A stretch of DNA of 64,000 bases, taken from the NCBI GenBank assembly GCA_903813345.2, contig CAIIXF020000012.1:3823318-3887317 (forward strand), in the 5' to 3' direction. The notes under the pieces were generated by a model. That model was not told where the DNA came from and did no database searches. It worked only from the letters and a program-made list of their open reading frames with translations. The position numbers were made by a program, and so were the translations under genes. This DNA comes from Owenia fusiformis. Its lineage: Eukaryota; Annelida; Polychaeta; Sabellida; Oweniidae. Shown piece by piece: positions 36,892 to 48,382 of the stretch; the stretch's first letter is position 1; every line of letters starts with the position of its first letter.

Positions 36892-38633
36892 CTTAAATAG
36901 CTTTCCATAAGATGTCAGCCAAGGGTTCAACTTTTCTGGATCAATCACCATTGTCCACAGGGCCAAAATTTGTTCTTCCAGTGGTATTGAGTAAAATTTA
37001 TCTGCTGATTGTTCAGCACCAAACATTCCATTTTTCCAGAATTCAAATACTCGGTCAGCTATTTCTCCCTCTAAGCCACCTAAAATATGTATAATAGGCA
37101 TTGTAAACAATAAGGCTTAAGTCCTCTTAGTAATGAAAAATAATTATCTTGATAAAAGGCCACGTAATTTATTCCTTTTTTTAAGATTTCTGCCAGTCTG
37201 CTGCTGTTAAGCAGTCTCTTAAAGGTGCAACAATTAGTGCAGGGGGTCATCCAACGATCATCGACCAGTGTCAAAATATATTTAAGTTTGGATATTTCAT
37301 CAAGACTAACATATATTTTCATTATCTACGAAGAAATCCCCTGGATGAACATTATTTCAGCTGATATTCCTCTTGAAACGTGGTGGATCTTAAGAATCTA
37401 TAAGTGGGACTCCCTTTATAGAAGCTTTGGACTGAATTTACACTTCTTAATGCTGAAATTGATATATACATAGGTACGTAGGTACGTCAAAGTAGGTGTT
37501 AAGCCAAATATTGACCTGATAGCTCAGAAAAAAATTCGAATTTTCTCTCTACAGTCCTTGTTGCCCCTTTAAGAAAACAAACGTTTTCCCCTCATATTGT
37601 GGTGGTTGATGGACGGGGTCATACGAGTTGATACAACTAGAGATAAAGTTTACAACTAATGACAGTTGTCATTATTTTTTTTAAATAAATAAATACTTTT
37701 TTACAGTGGTACTATAATATTATATAACACTTTGTAAAGTTCAACATTAAGGGCAATAAATATATATGATTACCTATCACACTTAGAATGTTGTACCCCT
37801 CCCACCTGATGACACTACATCGCAAATGGTAACCAACTAAATCAGAGCATCTTTCTCGTTGAAGGCAGGAAAAATGTGATGAGTATCAGAATGTGTTATA
37901 CCTGCTGTTTTGATATCTATTTGGTATCTGGTGTCAAAACAGGTGGCCACGCCCACACTTCAACATGTTAAAAAGGGGTTAAAAAGCCAAGGTCATCTTT
38001 TAAAAACACGAGGAGAAAACAGGAGTTTGTTTCATATTGAATTTCCCCACACTTTAGATATTGGATAAAAATGATCTCTATTGGATAAAAAATGGCCAAT
38101 AATTTACATTTTATTAGTCCATAATAGTCGGAATTAGGTATTTTTGAACGCCCCAGAATCTTCACCTCATATCACCTTAATTCAAATCAATACTCCCCAG
38201 TCTTACTCGAGTCTCTAGCCAATACTTGGCACGATACAGTGGCCTTAGAAGAAGGTAACCCCAGTCCATACCTATCTCCACAATATTTTTTGCGACACCC
38301 ACACAATCTTCATAACCTAAACGGCCATCCTTGTCATGGTCCCAAACTGAGAGTGCCGTCCTTACTTTCCTCAACCACAGTTCCGGAAGTTCATTGAGTC
38401 GTTCCTAATGAATCATTGCAACTACATTTAGGTGTATAAAACATTTATAAAATGATATACCATTTCTGGTGGTTTGAACTTTATATGGGACATTTACATC
38501 ACCAATAAATTATAAGAAGCTGATTATTGGTCATTACATTTTTGTGTTTGCATTACATTCAAAGTAATTTAGGCAATGAAGAATATATGAAATATAAATT
38601 AAACATTAAACACAATAAAACATGATGTAATAA

Positions 38634-38957
38634 TATACACAGTGCATGATGTAATATTATTACCACCTTGCCGGGCCAGTTCTAGGGGTTTTAGTGCTAG
38701 TTTAGGAGGCATTCATTTAACTATATCGACCTTAGCAATATGTGACGTCATAGTGGCGGCCGATATAGTCGGTCGAGAATGCATTTAATGACCGGCAATT
38801 TTCCCCGGGAAATTAGATATCGTTCAGTGCGTAAGATTTCTTGATGTTTCAGTCTGCAGGCAATATAGTGAAATATTGGACCTTGGGCCTTCGGCCCTCG
38901 GTCCAATATTTCACTATATTGCCCTTCGAAGTGACGTTATTGTACTAATATACACAG
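38634..38957. mobile_element. Hairpin-bearing insertion, gene C intron 1
   Basis: Copy of 7624-7956, with the same AATATACACAGTGCAT direct repeats. The inner hairpin (CAATATAGTGAAATATTGGA and complement) is intact and one GGTC repeat unit is missing near 38770. Confidence 0.65.
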
Positions 38958-39009
38958 TGCATTGATTAAGAATCAGAATGGTACTTACTTGCTTTGTTTT
39001 ATCATCCAT

Positions 39010-42000
39010 ACTGAAGTATATCACAGTGCTAGTTGAATTGAAAATTTAGCAGATACAAGTCTATTTTTATTTGCTTCACTGTGGTTGCTTTCATATATTG
39101 AAAATAAACTTCAGAAATCTTAAAATTATAAAAAGCGAGTACTTAGTATTATTTTGTATGATGTAGCAAAAGCTGGGGTAAAGGGCATGAATTAATTGAT
39201 GTGTGCTTTAGAAAACATTTGAATAGAAAGAATAAATGGCTATAGACTGCCCTGACGTCACTTAAATTTTTTTTGAAAAATGCAATGTCGTTAAAATCCT
39301 TTATATTTAGGATATAATTACAAAAACAGTTTTCTATTCACAAAATTTATTTGAAATCAAACTGGTTTTGAATTCTACCTGGATCCTTGATCAACTGTAT
39401 TAAAACTGAACTGAAGCACTACAAAATAATTAAATAAAACCAGTATTACATCATATTAATTCCCTCCATATCTGTCAATTAACATTTGAGGTAAAGATTA
39501 CATTCCTTTTTACGAAAAATGGCAGCCGTTTTTAAATTCAGTCCCCATTTTGAAAATATTTTCACAGTGCAGTGATTAAGAATCAGAAGGTAGATAGACT
39601 AATGATTTCGGGTTGCCCCAAATCATAACTGCATATAGACTGTGGCAGCTGATGAGAGAAAACAGATCTTATCGCCCTAGGTATAGTCTGTCACGTGACT
39701 TTTCAGGTATGAAAATACTATTTTTACTTATTTTTATTCTTTATATCTCTGTGAAACTTGTCCCGAACCATCAATGTGTAAAGACGATTTGATTGACCAA
39801 ATATTTCATTCATGCGTGTGGAATGTTGCCCTGGGTATTGTGATGTCATGTTACCATAGCAACCATAACTCCACCCGAGTTTCATGATATTTGTCGAAAC
39901 GTTGCAGTTTTAGTTATGATACATGAAAGTACATTATGTGAAATTTTGAAGACAATTGGTTCATATTTAACAAAATAATAACACCAGTCCTGTTACTTTT
40001 GGAACACCCTGTATGTATGCCTGCTACTACAGCAAACCGACTTGTAAGTGGCGACCGGGGGTTCGAGGGGTTCGTGCGAACCCCCGGTCAAAATCCCTGT
40101 TTATTTTTAGTACTTGTCATACTCGTATTGTAATAGACAACGCAACGTAAATCACAATGCACATCACCTTACAAACACATTTCTTTCAATTGATCTGGAT
40201 TTGGATGGCTTAAGCTCGCTTAAATTGCTAACAACGCGATCTTTTTGGACAGATATGACTACTCAACTTGCTAACTAATATTATAATTTTTTATATTTCG
40301 TCAACACACGAACTCATATTACACGGAGCGGTAAGCAAACTGCGTGCATACACTCTGTGCACGCAGTTTGAAACACTGACAAACTGCGCGCATATTAAAA
40401 AATGGCAGACGGGGAGGACACGACTCCTAAAAGGATGAAAAGTACTGGAAATACAAGCTTAGTTTTTTATCAAATACTCGATTTTTCCCCGATGTACGTA
40501 GTTATCTAGCCTAATATAAGGTTCCTAATATAAGGAGCTTAGCTTTCGTGTTCAAAATATACATTGTTGCGTCATACAATATCTGTTTGTCGTAGTTTGA
40601 CGTTTATTCAGCCCTTGTGTTTTCATATGCTGAAAGATATAGGATTGCTGCCTATGGTTTAAGTAATATAGTTTGAGTGTAAAACAGTTACAAGCCATAA
40701 GTTATGTAATTTGAATTTTTCTGTCAAACTGCATGCAAACTTTCACGTGGATTTCACAAACTGCGTGCCCAATGCGCGCCTAATATTTACAATATGATAA
40801 AGTCGAATCATTTCGTCATACTTTTTGTAAATTCATATACACATAAGAAGATGAACAAAATAAAATATGAATCTGTACATTTTAAATTTTGATATATTCA
40901 ACTTTTTCAACTTCTACCTTTTCAATCTCTACCTTTCGCCTTTACAACTGTCAAGTAATCTAGTCAACACGATCAGTCAATAAAATTTGCTATCAAATGC
41001 AGATAACGATTCCTGAGATAGCTTCTGAATTTTTCGAAACGTGTAATTTTACCCGGGAATCTTATAGCATGCATCTTCACGTCCTCTCCGCTCGTTTCAA
41101 ATATTAATTGTATGACAAATTGTAATTGCAGCTTGGCGGAATTGGACCTGTACGCCTTAAAACAGTTGAGTCATATTATAAAACAATTCCAGGGTTTGTT
41201 ATCAAAACTTATTGAACACCCCATTACCAATCTACTGTATTGGTACTAACTACATGGAACAATAACATGAAACAAATATGTACATACATGGATGCATTTA
41301 TTTTATGTTATGTATACAATAAATTATAAGTACATGTACATTATTCTGTGTTCATTTCATAATTCCTGGAAAGATCAACATTTTGGTACCTTAACGTTTT
41401 TACCCTCAACAAAATATTTTTCTAATATTATTATGACCCTTGGGTCGTGTGGTAGGCCCTTTGTTGCTGTTTGCTATTACTGGACCAACCTGGACATCTC
41501 CTGTATCTAATTATTTCACTTTACCTCAATTGAGTCTTTTCTATGTATGTTTATAAGGTTACATGGTTTCTTTATAATGAGTATTATTCCTATCCATTTC
41601 TGAACGTCAGTTTCGTTTACAGTTTAAAATCATGATACATCATTCTTGTAACGGTTTTTACTAACACTTTGGCCTACTTGACATATTCCAGTAAGTTCTA
41701 ATAATGAAGTCGTATCCACCTTTCACCACGTTAGACAATGCTAAAAGATGCATATTTATTATGCAGTATAAAACTAATATGTCTGACATACATGTACTCA
41801 ACTTCATCAACACAAGCTATCAGAAAAGAATTAATGAAGCCATTTATAAATAAAATAAAAATAATCTCTTACTCTATTACATTCTTACTGTGTTTATTTT
41901 ATGGACCTCTCTCTCTTGTATATAGTGCTGTAATCCCAACCAATATATAGAAGATTAGTCCATATTAGGACAAGGGTATATTATTTATATCATATTATAC

Positions 42001-42150
42001 AATATAAAGTCCCTATTTGTGGAATGGGAACGTCAAATGGGACGTGTACATCAATGTAGGCCTGATTACATGCACTAGTAAAACCTGTATAAGTGGAACA
42101 CCCTTGTTTACGCTGAAAAGTGTTCTACTTAGAGGTTCGATTGACATTAA
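39010..42150. other. Gene C 5' flank and C/D intergenic DNA
   Basis: 39010-39632 matches the gene A flank. At about 39633 it passes directly into the sequence that follows the 3.55-kb element at 12186, giving that element's empty site (CATATAGACTG). The rest copies 12186-14850, including the mariner end (39818-40015), the CCGGGGGTTCG hairpin (about 40055) and the AAACTGCGTGC motifs (40335-40790). No gene is supported. Confidence 0.7.
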
Positions 42151-42725
42151 AGCCACACATAGACATTTTACCTATATTTTAAACCCCCCAAAAAAGTAAT
42201 AAATATGACACTGTGGTATAAAATTGAGATAGAGAAAATATTGTGGCTCAGAAATAAGAAAAAAAAGAAAACATGATTTGCCACGGCCGGGATTCGAACC
42301 TGCAAAATCAAGATTGCAAGACTGATTCCCACTCTGCCACTGCCTCAGCTCAACATTCATAATGCATTTTTAGTATTCATTCTTAATTTCAGAAAAATGT
42401 TTTTCCTCTACACCACAATTATTAAATAGTAGTCAAAAACATGGTAATAATATTACAATACATATCTGAGTAAATATTCTAAGCCAAATTCAGAATCAAT
42501 GCTGTTAATCCAGTTTTCATTTTGAGAATCTACTTCCTGTCATGACTGTCAAAAAAACATGGCTTCCAAAACAAAATTCTTGCTTCCAATTTTCAAAATG
42601 ATATATATTCATGGATCAGCTAATTTTGGCACCTGAAGCCATCCTAATAGAAAGGTAAGACTATTTTCTTGAAAAGTGTTTCTTGAAATCCCCAATTTCG
42701 GCCTCTGAAGTGTAAGAAAGTCACT
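42151..42725 (-). mobile_element. 575-bp TTAA-flanked insertion containing a tRNA-like segment
   Basis: TTAA lies at 42147-42150 and 42726-42729; the A/B copy (about 14850) has one TTAA. Ends AGCCACACATAG and (complement) AGTGACTTTCTTAC are weakly similar. On the minus strand, 42352-42288 reads GGCAGTGGCAGAGTGGG (A box) and, after a gap, GGTTCGAATCCCGGCC (B box), so a tRNA-like Pol III promoter sits in the middle. This may be a SINE captured by a TTAA-type element or an unusual SINE. Confidence 0.65.
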
Positions 42726-42831
42726 TTAAGTGTTCCACCTACAAAGGTGTTTTCCTAATAGAGGTGTTCCAATTGAAATGCTTTACTTTAGTACTTATCA
42801 GTGTTGATTGTGCTATTTGTCTCGATATATC

Positions 42832-43318
42832 CACGGACATCAAGTAAGTTTCTGGCGAAAGCTGGACCATAGATTATAAAGAGGACTAGAAACAAGATGG
42901 CAGTCTATTTCAAAACAGTGTTGGCCTATTTATCACTATTGACTCAGTTGTTCATCTAGTTTTACTTACCTTGGATGCTTAGTAATCTATTTAGTATAAT
43001 ATTGTTTCCCAAATTATTGTCATTTGCGATAGTTAGTACTAAAAGTACCTTGAACAGGTCAGCTGCCATTTGCTTGGCCTAATCGTACCAGTCCACAAAA
43101 ACAGTGAAATCATATTAAAAAATCTAATAAAACTTAAAAAATTGAGGCAGATGCGATACAAAGAGACTTTATTAATACAGATATACAGGTTACAGTCACC
43201 AAGATGAGCTAATTTCAGGCGAGATTCGGGAAATAAAAGGGTAGGTCATTCTTGTTTCCAGTCCTCTTAAATAATCTATGCTCCGGCTTTCGCCAGAAAC
43301 TTACTTGTGACGTCCGTG
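42832..43318. mobile_element. 487-bp MITE, CACGG..CCGTG, GATATATC duplication
   Basis: Copy of 14956-15448 at the same place downstream of gene D exon 4. GATATATC lies at 42824-42831 and 43319-43326. Its presence in both B and D flanks and absence from C and E date it before the B/D split. Confidence 0.75.
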
Positions 43319-43405
43319 GATATATCTGGGACAAAAGAATTCACTAAGTATTCACTAAGAATTCTTCAGTTTGGATAATGCCCCCCCCCCTCAAAAAATC
43401 TTAAA

Positions 43406-46400
43406 TCAAAATTCCATTAAGGGACCGAAGAATCTATTTCCATTGTCATCACCAGTATTGACGACATAATCAGTAAAGGCTTCAACAAACTCTTCTTCTG
43501 AGATTTCCCCGTTATGGTTTGTATCCATGTAATCAAATTGGAGTCTTGCTAGACTGGGATCAAGCTTTAAGGCCTTCCAGTAGATCAAGTACTCTTCAAA
43601 GCTTATGAACCCATCAGAGTTGAAGTCAAGGACCTGTAATATTAAAAATATAACAAAGGAATGCTAAAATTTCCTTAACGCTACAAACACTTAGGGAAGG
43701 GTGTTATAGGCAACCTTTAATCATAAATGAAGCCATGATTTCTCAGTAGCTGGAGCTACAGATATAGTAAATGTATTCTGAAAAAATCAGCAGAATTGTA
43801 CATAGGGTAATTGACTTATTATGATGTAATAATCAGCTTCAAGAGACAAAATCGGAAATATCTAGTACTAACTCTACTATACTGTACGTGTTGTCTTTAG
43901 AATAAAATTACGCAATGTTACATCATCATAGTTGTTGAATGTATCACACCATCATGACAATATAGTAGATAATTGAAGGAATTATATTGAGGGAAAGTTT
44001 GAACATCCTAGCTTTACCTCTTACTACACCCCCCCCCCCCCCGGAGGTTTGTGTGGCTTTTTCACCTTAGGGCTTCTAGGTTTGATGTCAGTTTTAATTT
44101 ATTTCAAGACATTTTACTAAGAAGTATCTATAATTTATCACAATTTATTTTTAACTTGAAATTTACTTCAATTTTGACAAAATATAGGACGGGTTTGTTT
44201 AAATCTGCCGCCCCTACCTAGGTGGATTTCCACCTACCCACCAACCATACAGGGTCTGATTTTAATTTTTAGAGAGAAAATATTTCAAGTTTTAAGTAGG
44301 ACGTATTTATTTCAGACGCATAGTGACGTAGGGAAGACCGGGGCAAAACGGGACACTTTCAGTGAGAAATAACTTTCATTTTAAGTATTATGTATAATTA
44401 TTGCGAGAAAAATCAGACCTAGGTGGATGCGGCAGATTAAACAAACCCATAGCACTCCATACAATAGGTATTTGTTTCACAAATTTTTAGAAAATCTGTT
44501 TGAACCCAGTTGTGATCAAATACGTAAATATTGAAAATGGTTCCAAATGGGTTTTCTATGATAACTTTTCACAACATTTCTAAAAATATCCGGCATAGCT
44601 TGATTTGGCTCATTTATAAATCCACAAATAGGGTCTTTAAAAAGGAATTCGGGACTTTTACAAACTTTCGAGAATGTACCTCAAATAGCTTTTTATTAGT
44701 TGTAACCCAGGGTTTCAACTTTTCTGGATCATTCACCATTGTCCACAAGCCCAATATTTGTTCTTCAAGTGGTATCGAGTAAAACTTAGCTGCTGAGTCT
44801 TCAGTACCACACATTCCATTTTTCCAGAATTCATATACTTTGTCAGCTGCTTTTCCCTCTAAGCCACCTGGAATTTAATAGGCATTCCTAAGTTAACAAG
44901 GCTTAAGTTCTCTTAGTAATGAAAAATAATTAATAATCTTCATAAAAGGCCAGGTAATTTACTCCCCATTTCTTTCTAAAAATAAATGAAATTAGTGTTG
45001 GCAATTAGTGAATTATTTTAATAAAAGGCCAAGTAATCTACTCATCATTTCCTTCTAAAAGTGAATGAAATTAGTGTTGGCAATTAGTAGATTGATATAA
45101 TAAAAGGCCAGGCAATTTACTCAGCATTTCTTTCTAAAAGTAAATGAAATTAGTGTTAGCAATAAGTAAATTGACATAATAAAAGGCCAGGCAATTTGCT
45201 CAGCATTTCTTTCTAAAAGTAAATGAAATTAGTGTTGGCAATTAGTAAACTATTGTAACGACCATGGATAGCAAGTTGCTACTACAGCTCAGCTGTGTTG
45301 GCTTAAGTCTTGATAGCTCAGTCGGTAGAGCATCGAGCGGAAAGCCCTGGGTTCGATTCCCGTATGGGGCATTGGATTTAGCACACTCCCTTTCAAGTCT
45401 GTATCTGGCTTGTTACAGTATCGTTAGTTAGTCATTCCCCTTATGAAAAAATTCCTGCTTTTTCCTCATGGTAAAAATGTCATATTTTAACCACAATTTT
45501 ACCTTTCAAGCTCTTTGGGCGTGGTCACCTGTTAAAAGTGTGAACCATTATGCTATTTTTCCACAGTTCCAAGAAACATCTTCCCGTAATTTCTCCTCAA
45601 AATGAGAAAGTGTGGTCAATGTGTTCCTGGAACTACATGTATGTAGGAGCAGGATATTAACTTTAATATGATTAAAGTAACCATGTTATTAATAGGGGTT
45701 AAGAGATTTAAAATATTTAGGATATAAATTGATTAGCACCTTTTATTCTGATATCTATCTGGTATTCTGATGTCAAAACAGGTGACCACACAAACACTTA
45801 GACATATCTTGACAGGTAAAACGGTGGTTAAAAAAGGTCATCTTTTAAAAATCATGAGAAGAAAACATAATTTTTTCTAAGTGTCCGTTTGTAATAGCAA
45901 ACTACTTGATGGGAGACCTTGATCATAGAGATGCTTGCTCCTGTAATTACTCACTTCTTCACCTCATATGACCTTAATTCAAATAAATACCTCCTAGTCC
46001 ATACCTATCTTCACAATATTGTCTGCAACACCAATACAATCTTCAAAACCAAAACGGCCATCCTTGTCATGGTCCCAAACTAACATTCCCGTCATCTCTT
46101 TCCTCAACCACAGTTTTGGAAGATCACTGAGTCGTATCTAATGAATCATTACAACTCCATCAAAGGTCTTATAAAACGATATACAATTCCTGTTGATTTA
46201 AACTTTATATGGGACATTGACATCATAAGAATTGACTTACTAGTATACATTTGTTTTTTCCAGTATTTGTATTTCTTTGTGCTTCAAATAACACTATTTG
46301 TATTCCAAGAGTTGTTCAAAAAAATCATTAGAAGACCATTATTGGTCATTACATCTTTGTGTTTGCATTACATTCAAAGATATCTAGGCAATGACGGATA

Positions 46401-46903
46401 TATAATACATGAATTAAACATATTATCCTACACTTAGTGTACTAAATGTATAATAACATTAAAAAATAAATTTGATATTTATGGGCAAAATGAATATCCG
46501 GAGGATATCGTGACGATATACTCCGGGCGGAGGATATCGTGACGATATACTCCGGAAAACCCAATATGCGGAGGATATTGTGACGATATACTCCGCTTGT
46601 TGATTTCCCGCCAAATTGACTCTATTTGGCATGAAATTCATTTTGCAATGATATAATACATTTAGTACACTCCTTGTAAGTGTAGGATAATAAGAACATC
46701 CTATGATTTTTTTCAGAATATCATTTTAATCTACTCGGTGATATTGATATATGCACTCGTTCGCTTCGCTCTCTCGTGCAGATATCAATATCACCTCGTA
46801 GATAAAAATGATATTCCTCAAAATCATAGGATATCCTATAAATATGCACAATGCAATGATATAGATTCAAAACAATACTCACTTGGTTTGTTTTGTCTTC
46901 CAT
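43406..46903 (-). CDS. EF-hand gene D (type 2), complete; calexcitin/sarcoplasmic calcium-binding protein-like
   Basis: Exons: 46883-46903 (MEDKTNQ, donor GTGAGT), 46005-46137, 44680-44867 and 43406-43633, giving 189 residues. It is almost the same protein as gene B: exon 2 reads FGFEDCIGVADNIV where B has FGYEDCMGVADNIV, and exon 3 has ILGLWT for IFGLWT. The loops DHDKDGRFGFED, DFNSDGFISFEE and DTNHNGEISEEE are canonical. All splice sites fit. Intron 1 carries two hairpin MITEs absent from B; intron 2 has four instead of eleven 79-bp repeats. The close identity of B and D in both exons and introns points to a recent duplication or conversion. Cytosolic calcium binding is inferred from the family. 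Confidence 0.85.
44930..45255. repeat. 79-bp minisatellite, about four copies, gene D intron 2
   Basis: Same unit as 16985-17905. Copies start at about 44940, 45018, 45097 and 45176 and keep the diverged outer-copy variants seen at the ends of the gene B array, which suggests that the inner, homogeneous copies are what expanded in B. Confidence 0.9.
45297..45385 (+). repeat. tRNA-derived SINE head, gene D intron 2
   Basis: Copy of 17935-18030. A box TAGCTCAGTCGGTAGAGC and B box GGGTTCGATTCCC. It directly follows the 79-bp array, as in gene B. Confidence 0.7.
46417..46692. mobile_element. MITE with three copies of a palindromic 26-mer, gene D intron 1
   Basis: The inverted ends ATTATCCTACACTTAGTGTA and TGTAAGTGTAGGATAAT enclose three copies of a self-complementary motif: GGAGGATATCGT, GACGATATACTCC. 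They lie at about 46499-46526, 46528-46555 and 46568-46594, the third with one change. Gene B has no insertion here (about 19055). No coding capacity. The target duplication is unclear because a second hairpin follows at once. Confidence 0.75.
46693..46838. mobile_element. ~140-bp perfect-hairpin insertion, gene D intron 1
   Basis: ATCCTATGATTTT ... GATATTGATAT pairs with ATATCAATATCAC ... AAAATCATAGGAT around a loop near 46760-46780 (GCACTCGTTCGCTTCGCTC). It adjoins the preceding MITE. Gene B lacks both. Confidence 0.7.
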
Positions 46904-47267
46904 ATTGAAGAGTATCACGGTGCTAGTTGAACTGAATATTTAGCAGATTCCAAGTCTATTTCTATTTGGTTCACACAGCAGTTGCTATCATATCATGAAA
47001 ATAAACTTCAGACAACTTTAATTGTAAAAAGTATTATTTTCTTTGATATATCAAAAGCTTTGGGCAAAGAGCATATCATTAATTGATGTGTGCTATAGAA
47101 AACATTTGAATAGAAAGAAGCAATGGCCATAGACTGCCCTGAGGTCACTTAATTTTTCTGAAAAAAGCAATGTATCATTGATATCTAGGATCAAATTACA
47201 AAAACAGTTTTCTTCTATACATTTATATTTGAAATCATAGAATCTTATCTGGATCCTCTATCAGTCC

Positions 47268-47565
47268 ACACGCTATGGCTCAGTGGCAGAGTCAAGGTTA
47301 CCACTATCACTTAGCCCCGGGTTTGATTCCCGGTTCAGACAAGTTTGTTTGTGCGTTATGTAATTCTGGGTGTTTGACTGAGTGGTTCACGACTCGTATA
47401 AAAGGCTGTGGTGAGTACTTGTATGTGTATGTACCCGTGCACAAAAGAACACAGGGCTCCTCCAAAGAGGTTTTTGGCTCTGTCTTCGAGTGTAAAATAC
47501 GGAATCCGATACCAATAAGAGATTGCTCGCCAAATATGGTGTTAACCAAGATACGATACAATAAA
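47268..47565 (+). repeat. Full-length tRNA-derived SINE upstream of gene D
   Basis: A box TGGCTCAGTGGCAGAG at 47276, B box GGGTTTGATTCCCGG at about 47320, then a 200-bp body (CGTGCACAAAAGAACACAGG, GAGGTTTTTGGCTCTGTC) and a CAATAAAAAAAA tail. Inserted between TCTATCAGT and ACTGTATTAAAACTG relative to genes A and C. The overlapping 158-codon frame is not a gene. Confidence 0.8.
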
Positions 47566-48372
47566 AAAAACTGTATTAAAACTGAAGCACTACAAAACAA
47601 TAAAATAAAAAAAATATTACGTCATATTAATTCCCAAAAATTTCATCCCAAGTTCCTGCCATTTTCGGAAGTATTATTACCACCCTGTGCAACAAATAAG
47701 ACATGCTCTTTGTATCCACAATTCCGTAGCCTACAGGGTGTTCACGTGTAGAGGGTATTTTGCATGGGGTAAATGAGAAAGTATTATGTAAAGAGAGGTA
47801 TTTACACTAAGATTGGTGCTCACATTAAAATATTGCCAATTTAAATACAGGGTTACCCAACTCTTTGGCCAATCCTGTATGTGTTCCCTTCGGAAAAAGA
47901 AGCGTTCAAAGTTAAAATGTACAGTAAGATGCAATCACATTTTGCATAAAACTAACCTTTTCTGTTGTAAAGGAAAACAGTCATAAAGGAGTCATATTTT
48001 GTTTACGTTTACGTTTATAGTTTACGTTATGCATTTAAAGGTTCGTTATCAAAACGTATTGTACACCCAAACACCAGTAGTATATTGGTGGTAGTAGCTA
48101 CATGAAACAATAACATGATACAATAACTTGAACAAAGATGTAGATTCGTGAATGCATTTATTCAATGTTATGAATGGAAAAAAATTAAGAAATGCACATT
48201 CTTTAATGGACCTTTCTTCCTTGTATTAAGTGCTGTAATCCAAACCAATACATACAAGAATAGTCCATATTGGTACAAAGGTAAATCATATATCATATTA
48301 TACAAAATGTAGTCCCTTTTTGTGGAGACACGTCAAATGGGATCTGTACATTAATGCAGGCCTGATTATATG

Positions 48373-48382
48373 CACTATAGTA
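48373..48382. other. Probable excision footprint of the THAP transposon
   Basis: The site reads CACTATAGTAAAACC. Gene B, at the same place, has CACTA - transposon - TAGTAAAACC. The more distant copies at about 14776 and 42072 read CACTAGTAAAACC. The extra TA is what is left when the element leaves and both target copies stay. Confidence 0.55.

Larger units (their letters stand above)
31088..39009 (-). pseudogene. EF-hand gene C (type 1), exon 4 split by a transposon
   Basis: Exons: 38989-39009 (MDDKTKQ), 38272-38404, 36892-37079, and exon 4 in two pieces, 33221-33272 (VLDFNSDGFISFEEYLIF) and 31088-31260. Taking out the insertion and one target copy restores 225 nt and the normal frame, for a 188-residue product. 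As it stands, translation would run into the element at 33211 and stop at a TGA 19 codons later, deleting the fourth EF hand and the C-terminus. All splice sites are intact. The loops DHDKDGRLGYED, DFNSDGFISFEE and DTNHDGEISEEE are present. Exon 4 differs from type 2 by ending NTADNGNRFFGPLMNY. A gene broken by a recent insertion is the simplest reading. Removal of the element as an intron would be needed for function and is not supported by its ends (GG..CC). Confidence 0.85.

Noticed and set aside
42172-42360. Minus-strand ORF containing GSNPGRGK as a P-loop protein
   Set aside because: The peptide is a reading of the tRNA-like B box region of an insertion.
46498-46596. CRISPR-like array of three palindromic repeats
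   Set aside because: Only three units, spacers of 2 and 12 bases, inside a MITE of an animal genome; no cas genes.
47275-47751. 158-codon plus-strand ORF as a gene
   Set aside because: It is a translation of a tRNA-derived SINE and adjoining flank; the gene B copy has no equivalent frame.
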